A stretch of DNA of 64,000 nt from positions 930,001 to 994,000 of the forward strand of contig CM074130.1 of assembly GCA_037178625.1 (NCBI GenBank), written 5' to 3'. The DNA is from Skeletonema tropicum. Its lineage: Eukaryota > Bacillariophyta > Thalassiosirophyceae > Thalassiosirales > Thalassiosiraceae. A model generated the notes under the pieces. That model saw nothing but the letters and a program-made list of their open reading frames with translations. It was not told the DNA's origin and did no database searches. Shown piece by piece: positions 21,801-32,760 of the stretch; within the stretch, counting starts at the first letter, position 1, and every line of letters starts with the position of its first letter. The translations under genes and the position numbers were made by a program.

Positions 21801-23654
21801 AGACATGCTGCGCGAACTAGGAAGCAAGTAGCGAGAAAAATAAAGGAAGCGCAACTACGCAAGGCAGCAGCACGGCTTGAGTCGGAGAAGCGCAAAGCTA
21901 GGAGAAGAAAGAGTAAATTGGTTTCAAAAATGAGCGAAATTCCTCGTCCCACCCACACTAGAAGCACGACTGGTGGCATTCCCTCATCGCCAAAACGGGA
22001 ATCGTTCCTTCAACGCTCCGTTAGTCACGGAGAAACTGGAAGGGTGGAAATGGCAACGCCCATAGCGTCAAACAGGCAATCTGTGTCGAGTGATTTAATA
22101 ACTAGTCTACCTGAAATGCCTGATATGGCATCGTCCTTCACATCTGGTGGAGCCGTCGGCTCAACAGCAGAAAAGGCTCCTGAAATTTCATCCTCCTCGA
22201 GTTCATCTTCATCAAGCAGCAGTTCATCGTCCAGTTCCTCGTCTTCAAGTAGCTCCAATTCCAGTGAAAGCGATAAAGATGATTCGGAAGGTTTTGAAGA
22301 AGGGGAGGAACCGAGTAGTGGACTATCGAAAAGGGAATCGTTGCTCGACGAAGAAAAAACTGATTACGACATCACTGACTATGAACGTGATGACCACGTT
22401 GGGCCAGATTTGGAGGAACTAGACGAATTGGAAGAGGGTGTTAACGCGGAAGAGGAAACAGGACGAAAGTCTGGTCGTAGGCGACGCTTGTACAAAGACG
22501 ACAAGGGTCCATTTGTACTAGAAATTGATGACGAAACCGACGAAGATGTGTTAAGTGTCTTGTTAGAGCAACAGATTCCTGAAGGGATAAGGCTCACGAC
22601 TTGCCAGCACACACCAGACCATGGAACAGGCAACGGAGGGAAAGTTGATGAGGTGTCAAACGAGCATCTTGTGATGTCGATGCTTCGGGTGAAATGGAAC
22701 CCAACTAGCCGAGCGACAAGATCTAATCACTACTTTTCGTCCCTCTTTCAAGAGTTGTTTGCAAAAATCTGTGCAGATATCCAACATATGGTTCCAGTTT
22801 CAATCTGCGGGTTGAGAACACAAGTAAATATTACTCCCGATGATATGATCGAGTTGATATGCATGGGGAAGATTGTTTTGGAGCGTCGCCTAGCAAACGA
22901 TGCCATCAACAATATCGAACACGACAGTGATTCTGATTCTAGCGATGTCGAACAAAGGCTGAGATACGATGAAGATTCGGCGCAGCGAAAGTTGCTGGAA
23001 GACACACAGCTCGGTGTCTTGAAGCGACAAACACAATTTACGAAACGTCAATTCACTGTCATCTACGACAAACTGAGTGATGTCATGAAGCATCAACTCC
23101 GTGACAGCCCTGGTAAGGGCCGCAAAGAATGGGAAAGTCACATAGAGCACGAAGTACCTGTGAATCGATCTACCGATTCACCTTCCGCTCTTGCAAAAAA
23201 TCCTTCATATACTCCTCTTCTACTGAATCGTCCTGCGCCAAGCGCTAGCCCAACAGAAGTGACACTATTGAGAACGGCAGATGTTCCTGTGGAACTGACC
23301 CCATTATATCATGTTACAGGAGGTGTTGTGGCCGAATATCTCGGCACCATAAGCATGCACTTCATACGTGAAAGTCGTGGCGGTGAAGGAGCGGAATTTC
23401 AAAGGTTCTGTCAAGAATGCAATGCTATTGCTCGAGCGCATGTCGCATCACTGGGGGGCAATGCATTGATCGGATACAAAATAGTGCCTGCTGAAAGTGG
23501 GGGTCGAGTATACAAAAGTCAGGTTTATAACGTGATTTCACTGTCTGGATGTGCTGTAAAGATAGATTACCAGGGATCACATCAAACCTGGGCAGCGGAG
23601 CAAGTCAAGTTTGAAGAGGAACAGAATGCTCGAATTAGATCCGAAACAATTTAG
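18811..23654 (+). CDS. C2CD5: C2CD5-like protein: C2 domain, YbjQ-like segments (multiple frameshifts)
   Basis: The start ATG at 18811 opens a C2 domain (PSTVKVRIKAARNL, then THVTVTLGGH, RSANPVYNQEFRFEV, LQDEPLLFHVWD, IGLVYLDLNPLL, GWFPLYDTLGGVRGEL). It is followed by HGFVEELVV-, KVLEMGGNAVLGY- and GGLVTARSVKFL-type segments. A Cys pair block (CSYCHVPY, CLLCGKKWVP) and the C-terminal RAHVASLGGNALIGY block follow. This is the C2CD5 (CDP138) order; in animals that protein acts in Akt2-dependent GLUT4 vesicle traffic, binding Ca2+ and lipid. Introns are 21349-21428 and 21511-21588. At least eight frame changes occur between 18811 and 21290, but 21589-23654 is intact, with an inserted poly-Ser/acidic stretch (22190-22300). 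The breaks look like indels rather than nonsense mutations. Confidence 0.75.
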
Positions 23655-23717
23655 CAGACGAAACTGTAAGAGAAATGAAATAGTAAAGATTTTTAAGATA
23701 TTTATATATTACGAAGA

Positions 23718-26281
23718 TTACGTAGAAGCCTTGGTGCTTGGTGCCTTCCTCTTCTTCCCTTTTGCTGTTTTTTTCGGTTTCAAAGAATCAATCCGTTTCA
23801 TTTCTTCATTTACTTCAGCTGTCCACGCATATCCAACCCCAGGATTCGGATCAGGTCCATTGGTATCATCTGATTCATAGCATGTAATTTGGCCGAGTCT
23901 GCGTCCTCCTCCGACTGATCCATATTTAAATGGAACATCAAAATATCCCATAATTTCCCCCATGACGTTCTCTTGTAAGAATCTTGGATCGATTTTGCCT
24001 CTCAGGGATGAAACGTAATCCTCATATTCTCCCGATGATGGGAGTGGTGGTTCACCATACAGAAACATTGGATAGTGATCAAGACCTGTCAATTGAACAG
24101 CGACGGGATATTCACGGCGATGCCCAAGAATTGGATCAACCTTGCAAAATGGCATCTGTACCAAGCAATCATTCAAGCCTACCTTGCACAAGTTTCTTCG
24201 CAAACATCCTCGATCAGAGTGAAGCAGTTTGTTTGCTCTGTCCACTGAAAAGCATTCATCTTCCCCTGGTTTCCCCCGCAGACATTTGGGCTGCATGACA
24301 TTGATATCGGGGTTAAGAGGCAGCTCTCCAGCATATTCTTCACTCTTCGTGCAAGTAATTTTATATGAAGTAAAGTACTTCGCCAAACCATCCTGTAGCA
24401 GTGCAGTCGTTCCAGGCTGGAAGAACACAGCGCTGATACAAGTCGAGTGGATGCAAGCCTTCATCCTATCGAAATGTAGTCCACCACGCTTCCTTCTCAT
24501 TTGAATCATTTCATCATAGTCAAGGCCCAGGGAGTATAAAGGCATTTCCTGATCAATAAAGGACACCTGTACGTGAGACCCTCTGTCGAACCGCTCCACC
24601 AGCATCAAAAAGACCTTCAGCAGGGAAACCGTAATCTTCTCTTTTCCCGTTTTCAACAAAGTATGTTTCTCCTATTTGCACATACTCCACATTATCATCA
24701 GTGATAAGGCTTTCACTACTACTGTTGACATTTGGAACCCTCCATTCATGCGTTTCTCTTGTTCCATGTGCGCCACAATTCATCGTCAGACAAACGACTC
24801 GATGAAGCTGAAATAAGTTGAGACTGGCTGGAACTTGTACGACTGCGTGAGCTTTGAATTTTTCACTCCCATACGAGCCATCGGAACGCTCGTGTCCTTC
24901 AATTTTTAGAGTCAGAATTGTGCGTTCTGGTCTATTCACAGCAGGGAGAATGAAAGTGGAATCAGATGCGCCACAGGTGACGGGGAAACTTTTGTTTTCT
25001 GCGATGACTGGTGTCATCCACTCCTTGAATTTATTCCATTTCAGATCTAGTTTCGATGATTGTACTTCTTTCAGTCTCTTCAGCAGATTTTTGGGCAGTC
25101 CTTCACCATCATTCTCCCCCCCTTCAAAATTTAGAGTCCAAATCAATTTGCCCTTATCAATTTTCTCTTTTAATCAATTGTTCTGCACCTCCCAAACAGA
25201 GCACTACAGATTTGTGAACGGCGGATGTCTCAGAGTTCGACGACCAGTCTTGACTGAAGTTAAACGTCTTTACGCGTAATCCATAATTTCGATTCTTTTT
25301 ATGGACAGCATTCATCACCTCCCGTATGTATGTTATGCCAACTGGACCACATGATCGGATATAATTGGCTACAACAGTTAATGGTGGTTTGCGCTCTGAA
25401 TTTTCCTTCGCAATGTAAGTTGCCAGCTTTGTCGCAGCCAAGCTCCCATCTTCATTGAAAGCGTTGTGTCCCTTCGGTAGCAACTCTTTACATAACGTTT
25501 GCAACGATGGAATATATTGCTTACGTCGAAGTGTAAACTCTACTCCTCCAACCCACCCACTCGTATCGAAATTCCATCTGTAAGGAGGCATTGCTCCTAC
25601 ATCCCTTTCACATTGAGGTATTTGAGGATAGCTTGTGAGATGTGGGTACAGTTCAAATAGGCGATCAGACCTCGCCACAAGTATTTCGACGTATTCAACA
25701 TAATGTGTGTTTCCAGAGATATATTCAGATTCAGAGGAGGTGTCATACTTGATTGGCAAAGGGAGTGGAAATAAATAATCTTCTCTACAACCTTCGTCAT
25801 CATCTCCGAAACCGCCTTTATCGACATTATCTTCCTCCTTTTTGACCCATTCCACTGCTGCTTCCTTGTATTCCTTCGTTAGATGAGGAAGCCATTCATC
25901 CAAAATTTCAGCATAAAGTTTGCCTACAACTTGTGCAGTAGGGATCCCAGTTAAATCACAGAGAGACCGATTCCACTCAACAATTTCCCCTGAATTACGA
26001 TCGAAGCGAAGTTGCGGGATATGAATTGCATCTTCAGGACGCAGGTTGTGCAAGAGATCCTTTCCCTTGTTAGTACCTCTGAACAATCTCTCCCCTTCCA
26101 CTCTGCCTAATTTGAGCTTGTGGATCTGCTCACTCATGAATAGAGGTGTACCACCACCAATTTCTTTGGCCCAACTAGGGTTTGCATCACTCAGTCGTTT
26201 GCACATCTCTGTCCACGAAATTTTGTGATCAGCAGGACCCCAGAGACGTCGGCGTTCTCGCTCCTCGGCTTCGAAATTCAT
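23718..26281 (-). CDS. Unrecognised protein with PAS-like segment (two frameshifts)
   Basis: From the ATG at 26281 the first frame runs to 25157, the second to about 24560, and the third to 23718. They join with single-base changes near 25165 (a GAGAAAATTG A-run) and near 24570, giving about 850 residues. Residues about 90-135 look like a PAS fold (QLRFDRNSGEIVEWNRSL...GIPTAQVVGKLYAEIL). The remaining sequence has strand-rich blocks and several cysteines, and the C-terminus is Lys-rich (KKTAKGKKRKAP), suggesting nuclear localisation. I do not recognise the whole architecture. It is convergent with the C2CD5-like gene, 63 bp apart. The promoter side abuts copia-like sequence. Confidence 0.6.
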
Positions 26282-26389
26282 TGTGAAGAAGGTATTAAAT
26301 ACGAAAGCTCACATAAATATCCAACAGATACAAAGACGGTCGAAGCACTATCCACGATAAATAAACAATTCCAAATACAGTTGGAGTTT

Positions 26390-27899
26390 TATTTTTATGG
26401 TAATAAGTACCACGACAAATGGAGCGCTGACAAGTCCGGATTCAATATGTTTGATGTGAACCCTAGTCATCCTTTGGTGGTCAGGAACAAGGAACACTTT
26501 GCTGCCCTTGTTGCCTCCCGGCGTTCTGGTAGTGATAGCGTGTCCGCTCTTACTGTCCCTCCTGGTGACGACGGTGGACAAGCTCAACGTATGGCAAACT
26601 TGAACTCCATCCTCTCTGAACTTGAGAAGAGGGTTTCGGATGAACACTCAGTGAATCTCGTCAATGCTGCACGTGCCAATGCTGCGCAGGGTTTTCGGTA
26701 GGGTGGATTGTTTTGCTAGGTCTTTCCACTATCTTCCCTTTTAACCCTGGCGCCCGTAGCTTCTTGCTACACATCGTTCAGTTGATGATCTACCGTCTGA
26801 TTCTCTTTGCCAACGCTCCATGTCTTCCTGATTTCGTGTTGGGCCTTCTCATCATGGTCTTGTTTCAGTTGATCGTGTCTGGTACTCAAGGTTCACCTTC
26901 AACTTCATCTGGTACTACTCGCAAGAAAAGGCCTCGTTCTCATCGGTCCAGGTTCAAGCGTTTTCATCGGCGTGCCTTGCCTTACCATTTAGTCCTACAT
27001 ACGTTGCCGACGTCGCCTAGGTAATAGTCCTTGTCGTTTGGACGGCACTTCTTTTCCATCGTCTCGAGATAAAGCTCATCGTCGCTGGAGGAGGAGGAAT
27101 CTGCGTGCACGTCGTCGTTACCGAAAGAACCACACTCGGAATGAGTTCTTCTCTAAGGTCACCGATGGACGATTCACCCAGCCGACTTGGTCTGATGATA
27201 TTGGTGCCTTTCTTGACGGTGTTGATGTTCTCTATTGCGCCCGAAAGTTACTGAAGGATCATGAGGATGAATTGCAGCGTGAGAAGAAGGATGCTTTGAA
27301 GCGTTTGACGGAGAAGGTGCTGAAGCGTATGAAGGAGGAACGGATTAAGAAGAAGGAAGCACGGAAGAAAGAGAAGGAGGAGTCAAAGGAATACATGTCC
27401 GATGCTCCTCAATCCTTTTCACATCCACGCTCACCGTTCTCTCCAGGTGTTGTCGATGCTTTTCTTGAGAGCAAGCGAGTGCTCGACGTGATGGTTTCTA
27501 TCAATGGTCTCAGAGTTGAAGATCATATCGCCAATGTGAAGGCTCTCTTGGGTAGAGTTGCACTCTTACGTGGTCCTATTCGGTTTGCTCAGATGGAAAG
27601 TTCGTCTATTGCAGATCCAGATAATCCCAACTTCTACAATACCCCGTTGATTTGGGACACTGGCGCCTCGTGGGGTCTTTCTCCCTTTCGTGCTGACTTC
27701 ATTGACTATGAAGAAGTTAGTATTCCTGTGAAAGATATCTCCAAAACAAATATGGTGATTGGGATTGGTACAGTCATGTACAAGTTGAGAGCAACGAACG
27801 GCGACGAACTTCTTGTCCCTGGAATCAGCTACCATCTTCCTGAGTGTGATATTCGGCTAATGAGTCCGCAAGTTTACCACAAACTATATGACAACCAAA
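26390..27899 (+). mobile_element. Copia-type retrotransposon remnant: gag-like and aspartic protease
   Basis: Broken plus-strand frames (to 26701, about 26860-27024, and 27038-27899) contain gag-like charged sequence and then a retropepsin-like segment at about 27645-27870: WDTGASWG with the catalytic Asp, a VIGIGTV loop, and LPECDIRLMSPQVYH. No integrase, reverse transcriptase or LTR is present. The segment is cut off at 27900 by a separate inverted-repeat element. It fits a diatom copia-like element (the CoDi group is known from diatoms). The remnant is inactive. Confidence 0.6.
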
Positions 27900-29394
27900 C
27901 TAGTCGGCGCGTCATTCGTCGCATGCGACGATGCGGCGTCGCACGGATAGAAAAGCCGATATCGAACACAAAAAGCGTCATTTTGGACAGGAACAGGTAT
28001 TTTTCACCCCAACAACCAGCCAAATCTTGTTGCGTCGCAGAAAATCTGGCATTACTACGCCAATATTGGCCAATAATATGCCGATGCTTTAAGCTGAAAG
28101 ACTAATAACTTTCTATTTATATCGTTTGGAATGCATCTTCAGCGTTTGGTGGTGGTGCTCCGTTCAATTGCGTCGATATTTGCTGTAATCACGCACAAAC
28201 ACTAAAAAAATCTTGAAAAAGTGCATCTGACATGACAAATCCGATGGCAAACCATAGCATTATCTTTCCCTTACACCCTCCACAACACTAAGAAAACTCT
28301 CCCTTACCCAATTTTTCACGCTGATTCCAATTATGTAAGCTGCAGCGTCCAATTCAAAGTAGTTTTGATGATAATTGCGGGTGACGCACATACACATGAA
28401 TGTCTGCACATATCGGGCATGTCATGAAATGCTCATGTTTATGTAACTTAGACAACATGATAGTAGTATATCATTAATAACTCCTTCTATATTCTATGAT
28501 ACTTGTTCAGTTTACTCGGATTTATTATTTACACGCAACATCTACGCCATCATGGAGTTTTATATCGATCATTCGGCCTCCCATTTCATGAGACTTTGTA
28601 GGAAAGCCACTGATAACAGTTATAACGTTTGTCCCCAACCACAGCAAAAGGCGCACAATAGATGGCTGATGATTTAATGAGGTGAAAGGTCCCAATTGTA
28701 CATGGAGAAGACGTTAATATCATGCCACAACACTTGTGCAGGCGACTGCTGGTGGGCCGGCTTCTCATAACCCACAATCATTAGTATTCCAGGAAACCGA
28801 GAGTTGTAGTAGTCACTGTGGTAATATGAAGCAGTCCAGCTTGACAACTTTGATTATCATATAGTAGACAAGACCTCTATGATCCATGGTGTGGTTTCAA
28901 CATGTTTTGTGTCAGATATATACCACTATTGACTGAGATAAATTGTGGAAATCTTTCTTAATCGACGACATAGATTTGATATGTTGGATAGGCATTGCAT
29001 GAGACCCACACCCGGTTAATTAGCGCATATTCCGTCCATATATATAATATTGGTCGCCAATACAAACTTTTTTGCCGTTTAATGGACCGCAACGACGCCT
29101 TCGTGCTACTGGCTACATGTGCTCTGGGCGGAAGGGGGTGAAAATCACCACCGCTATTGTGGCGGTCAAACGTTTCTTTTTGCTGAATATGGCGAGCCGC
29201 CGATTGAACCATTGAATTCAGCGTCAAAAAATGGTCTAGTAACTACATTAGTACTTTGGAATGTCGACATTTAATTGTGTAATGAGGGTAGTAGGGTGGG
29301 AGGCCTCATGGTGCACAGCTCTTTTTTGCGTCGCAAAGAGTGATTTTGGATTTGCGACGTATGGCGCCTTTGCGACGAATGGCGCGCCGACTAG
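27900..29394. mobile_element. 1.5-kb non-autonomous element with terminal inverted repeats
   Basis: The left end CTAGTCGGCGCGTCATTCGT (27900 onward) is the inverse of the right end (29371-29394) at 23 of 24 positions, and weaker similarity (GTCGCA boxes) continues inward for about 20 bp more. CAAA precedes the left end and follows the right end, a possible 4-bp target duplication. No ORF of note lies inside. It interrupts the copia remnant, so it inserted later. Confidence 0.65.
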
Positions 29395-29823
29395 CAAACA
29401 CTATAATATTATGATGTTTTTGCCCCAAGTATTGTACCAACGTAACGACCAATGACCAATGACGGACGGAAGCAAGGCGCACACTACAGGTCTCGGTTAT
29501 CTCTACTCAGCGATGGTTGGTTGATGGTGTGTTTGGGATGGCTAGGAGGGGTGAAAGCAAGCGATTTGTGTAGGTGGTATCTATGATTATGTATGGTGCT
29601 TTGACGTATGTACTTAGGAGCTGAGACGAAGACATTCCCTCTACATACCTTAAAGTACCATAATCATACATACTAGTACCACAAATCACTTTAAAACGCA
29701 CTCATTCACATCCATTCCACACTACTTCTACCATCACTTCTTTATTCCAATCAACATTCTGAATGCTATTGGTAGATGCGAGACCTGTAGTGTGGCAAGG
29801 CGGGCTGAATGAAGGCAAAGCCA
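29395..29823. other. Spacer with small palindromic repeats
   Basis: It contains related inverted words, GTATCTATGATTATGTATGG (29578) and CCATAATCATACATACTAGT (29659), which could pair across about 80 bp. No gene is seen. Confidence 0.4.
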
Positions 29824-29857
29824 AAAATTGGCGCGGGTGGGCGGATTTGGCGCCAAA
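29824..29857. promoter_or_regulatory. E2F-like sites upstream of the MFS gene
   Basis: TTTGGCGCCAAA at 29846-29857 is a perfect palindrome matching the E2F consensus TTTSSCGC on both strands. AATTGGCGCGGG lies 15 bp upstream. The palindrome ends 84 bp before the MFS start codon. Binding is inferred only from sequence. Confidence 0.4.
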
Positions 29858-29941
29858 AAAATGCTTCTGGCTAATAGCGCTGCGCCAAAGTAGGCTGTTC
29901 GGTGTGAGGTTATCATACAGATCTTCCTACCTCCCACGACG

Positions 29942-31410
29942 ATGTCAACACCATCATCAACGGCAGTTTTATGCAAGCTTCCAGTACTCATCCTTGTCAT
30001 TATCGCCGCACTCGATAGCGCCGACAAGGCACTGCTCGCTGCGTCTTTTCCAATGCTAGAAAAAACGCTCGGTTTACATGTCGATACTCTCGGATACTTT
30101 TCCCTCTTCACAAATCTATCCTACGCCCTCTCGCTCCCGCTGTGGGGATGGATTATTCATCGATATACCGTCCATCGATCTCATGTTATATTATGTACCT
30201 CGTGCTTTCTTTGGGGAGTGGCAACACTCTTCATATCAATCTCAGACTCCGCTGTAATCACAAGCTTTGTTCCGATCATTGAATGGGGCAGCTCTCGCCA
30301 GTATCATGCCATTAAGTCAAATGATGCTGACAGAACTTGTCTTGCCGTCCCATCACGGTAGAGCATTCGGACTGATGGGATTCTTGGAGAAGATTGCGGC
30401 AACCATGTCTACCTCGGCGGTGATTTGGTGGGAGGACTGGAGGACACCATATCGATTTGTTGGGTGCTTGTCGATATCTATGGCTGTTGTGTCGAGGAGT
30501 CATTTGAAGATGGGACGACGGACGGGTCGATGACAAGAAGAATGAGGAAGACGAGGAGGAACAGCAGCAGCAACTGAAAGGAAAGGTGAAGGAAATGACC
30601 TTGTTGCAAATCTTTCATCGTATATCACAAATTCCTGTATTTACTTATCTTGTGGCACAAGGATTGTTTGGAGCAAGTGAGTTGATTCAAAACACAGGCA
30701 AAGTGTACATTTCAATACTTTCTTAATTACATCTCTCACACTTTCGTTATGTATCTTAAATTTGACCTAAGTTCCATGGGATATGATGTCATTTATACTA
30801 CTATTGCTCGAATGGAAAGAGTTTGGAGCAAAACAAATCATATCCTTTCAAATATCTGCTGGAGTATTCGGCACAATAGGTGCATTCCTTGGAGGTTTCC
30901 TGGGTGACTACTTTGCGTTTCTACCTCAAGGACGGATACATATTGCACTTACATCGGTGATTGGTGGTACCATTTTCTATGGTCTGTTCTTGTTCTCGAA
31001 ATCATATCAATATGCAGTATTTTGGTACAGTATGTTCCATCTATGGGGAGGCTGGACTCCTGCCGCCACTCTTCGTCCAATCTGTGCCAAACTTGCAGAG
31101 AATGCATCGGAACGAGCACAGATTGTAGCTGCTTGGATATTACTCGAGAAGACTAGCTCTGCAATCTTTGGTGCTCCCCTGGTTGGCTTCTTGACGAAGC
31201 GTCTCTTTGATTCAACAAATAGTGCAAGTGATGAAGCAGCATTGACAAATCATGAGAAAGCAGGATGCACTTGCGTTCAATTTGTTTGCTCTTTCCACTT
31301 TATTTTGGTTCATATGCGCCTACTTTTTTGTTCTAATGGCAAGAGCGGAAGCAGCTGATGGTAGCATGAGTCCAAAACGCCAGTCGACGAGGAAAATATC
31401 ACCTGTGTAG
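29942..31410 (+). CDS. Major facilitator superfamily transporter (frameshifted, one intron)
   Basis: From ATG 29942 the protein shows an N-terminal hydrophobic helix (LPVLILVIIAALDSADKALL), an MFS signature region between helices 2 and 3 (LWGWIIHRY), and further helices in later frames. GAALASIMPLSQMMLTE and GRAFGLMGFLEKIAA follow, and FGTIGAFLGGFLGDYFA is in the second half. An intron at about 30680-30772 (GTGAGT...CTAAG) is supported by frame joining. Frame changes near 30275, 30520 and 31262 separate otherwise continuous MFS sequence, and the last helix ends at TAG 31410. The layout is like the Spinster-type organic-solute carriers, but the substrate is not predictable. It is probably a membrane exporter or lysosomal/vacuolar carrier. 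Confidence 0.7.
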
Positions 31411-31545
31411 ATGAAGCGGTAGACAGGCTTCGTGATTCAAAATTTTGGTCAAGCTATCATATCACGTATCGTATTCATGAGTAAAATTGAGCAATCATGC
31501 TTGATGACGGTTCAGGCATTAAAACAGCCAGTGTTACTTTAATCA

Positions 31546-32760
31546 TCAAGGATAATACAACTTCTGCAAATCATCAATCGTGTGTATCCCAAATTTTTGA
31601 GGAGCAGAAGTTTCTTCAACATCCTTACCGATAAGCTTTCCATCAACTACATATTCTTTCTTCATGTACTTTTGACAATACATGATGATTTCGTCTATCT
31701 TTGGTGTCTCAACTTGTGCTATGTCAGCAAGTCCTTTGTAGAGGCAAAGCCCACAAGGAATGTCCTCGGTGAAGTAGCGGTTGGAAAAGTCCGGGACAAA
31801 TCCCTTTCCACTTGGCCCAGGGATCAAAGGACAGCGGAACCCTTTGTAAGCATCACTTGTTTGAAAGAAACGTTGCAGGGTGCTTTCTTTCGGCTCATTG
31901 TATACGTAGCAAGCGAGCCAGTCAAAGATATGAGGAATATCCACAGGGACGCCTTGGGCAGTGAGGCTTTTGCCAATCTCAATAAGTTCTTTATTGGTTT
32001 CATCCATACACGCCGCTCCCTCGGGTGTGAAGTCTTCGTAGAACAAAGGGTTCTCATCCAATTCTTTGCCCTCCTCCCAAGATGAGAGCAGTGTGAAGAG
32101 GCGCGATGGATGGATAATTGCATTGATAGGGAACATGCTGCACTCCAAGAATGTTCCCTTGCCGGCTGGTAGAACAGACCCACCAAACATATCTTCAATC
32201 AGAAGTTTAGATTCATCAAACGCAGTAGCAGGAATAACTCCAATAGAATAATGCTTCTTGAGCTCCTGAACTTGTACCATTTTGCCAAATTCTGAAATAC
32301 GGCAATTGAACGGCATGGGCATCAAACCGACGACGGTGATTTTACTCAGCAGGTCAGGTCCGAGAATGTCTTGAGCAATCCAATCAAATCCACCCTGTCC
32401 GGGTGTCACACATAGAGTTTGTCCCTCGTGTAAGTATGGTTTGATGTCCGTCAGGGTTGATGTGTAGGTAAACGAAGGCAAAGGCATCATGAGCACATCC
32501 GATTTTGGGATAACATCCGCTGGATTCTTAGACACCAACATCGGTTTGCCTTTGATTAGCCCGTTCGGTTGATTGTGCGATGCGAATTCGGCATGCATAT
32601 AGCCATCCTGCTCCAAGAGACCTGCGTTGATTTGATCAGCTTGATCCATGTAGGGGGTGAACATGCTCGTTACGTAGCCCTGATGAGGAAGGAGAGCAGC
32701 TAGAGCTTGTGCTGCATTACCACCGCCGATGATGCATACTGATGGCTTGGGAATGATCAT
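31546..32760 (-). CDS. Opine dehydrogenase-like NAD(P)-dependent oxidoreductase
   Basis: An intact single-exon gene of 404 residues from ATG 32760. The N-terminus carries a Rossmann dinucleotide-binding motif (VCIIGGGNAAQALAALL), followed by an LVSKNPADVIPKSDVLMMPL region and a TPGQGGFDW block as in octopine/nopaline dehydrogenase family enzymes. The C-terminal domain contains FPINAIIHPSRL with the His that in characterised opine dehydrogenases serves catalysis. Such enzymes reductively condense an amino acid with a 2-oxo acid, regenerating NAD+ when oxygen is low. Substrate identity cannot be read from the sequence. It is convergent with the MFS gene (135 bp). No targeting peptide is seen, so cytosol is likely. 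Confidence 0.8.
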   Translation of the reverse strand: MIIPKPSVCIIGGGNAAQALAALLPHQGYVTSMFTPYMDQADQINAGLLEQDGYMHAEFASHNQPNGLIKGKPMLVSKNPADVIPKSDVLMMPLPSFTYTSTLTDIKPYLHEGQTLCVTPGQGGFDWIAQDILGPDLLSKITVVGLMPMPFNCRISEFGKMVQVQELKKHYSIGVIPATAFDESKLLIEDMFGGSVLPAGKGTFLECSMFPINAIIHPSRLFTLLSSWEEGKELDENPLFYEDFTPEGAACMDETNKELIEIGKSLTAQGVPVDIPHIFDWLACYVYNEPKESTLQRFFQTSDAYKGFRCPLIPGPSGKGFVPDFSNRYFTEDIPCGLCLYKGLADIAQVETPKIDEIIMYCQKYMKKEYVVDGKLIGKDVEETSAPQKFGIHTIDDLQKLYYP

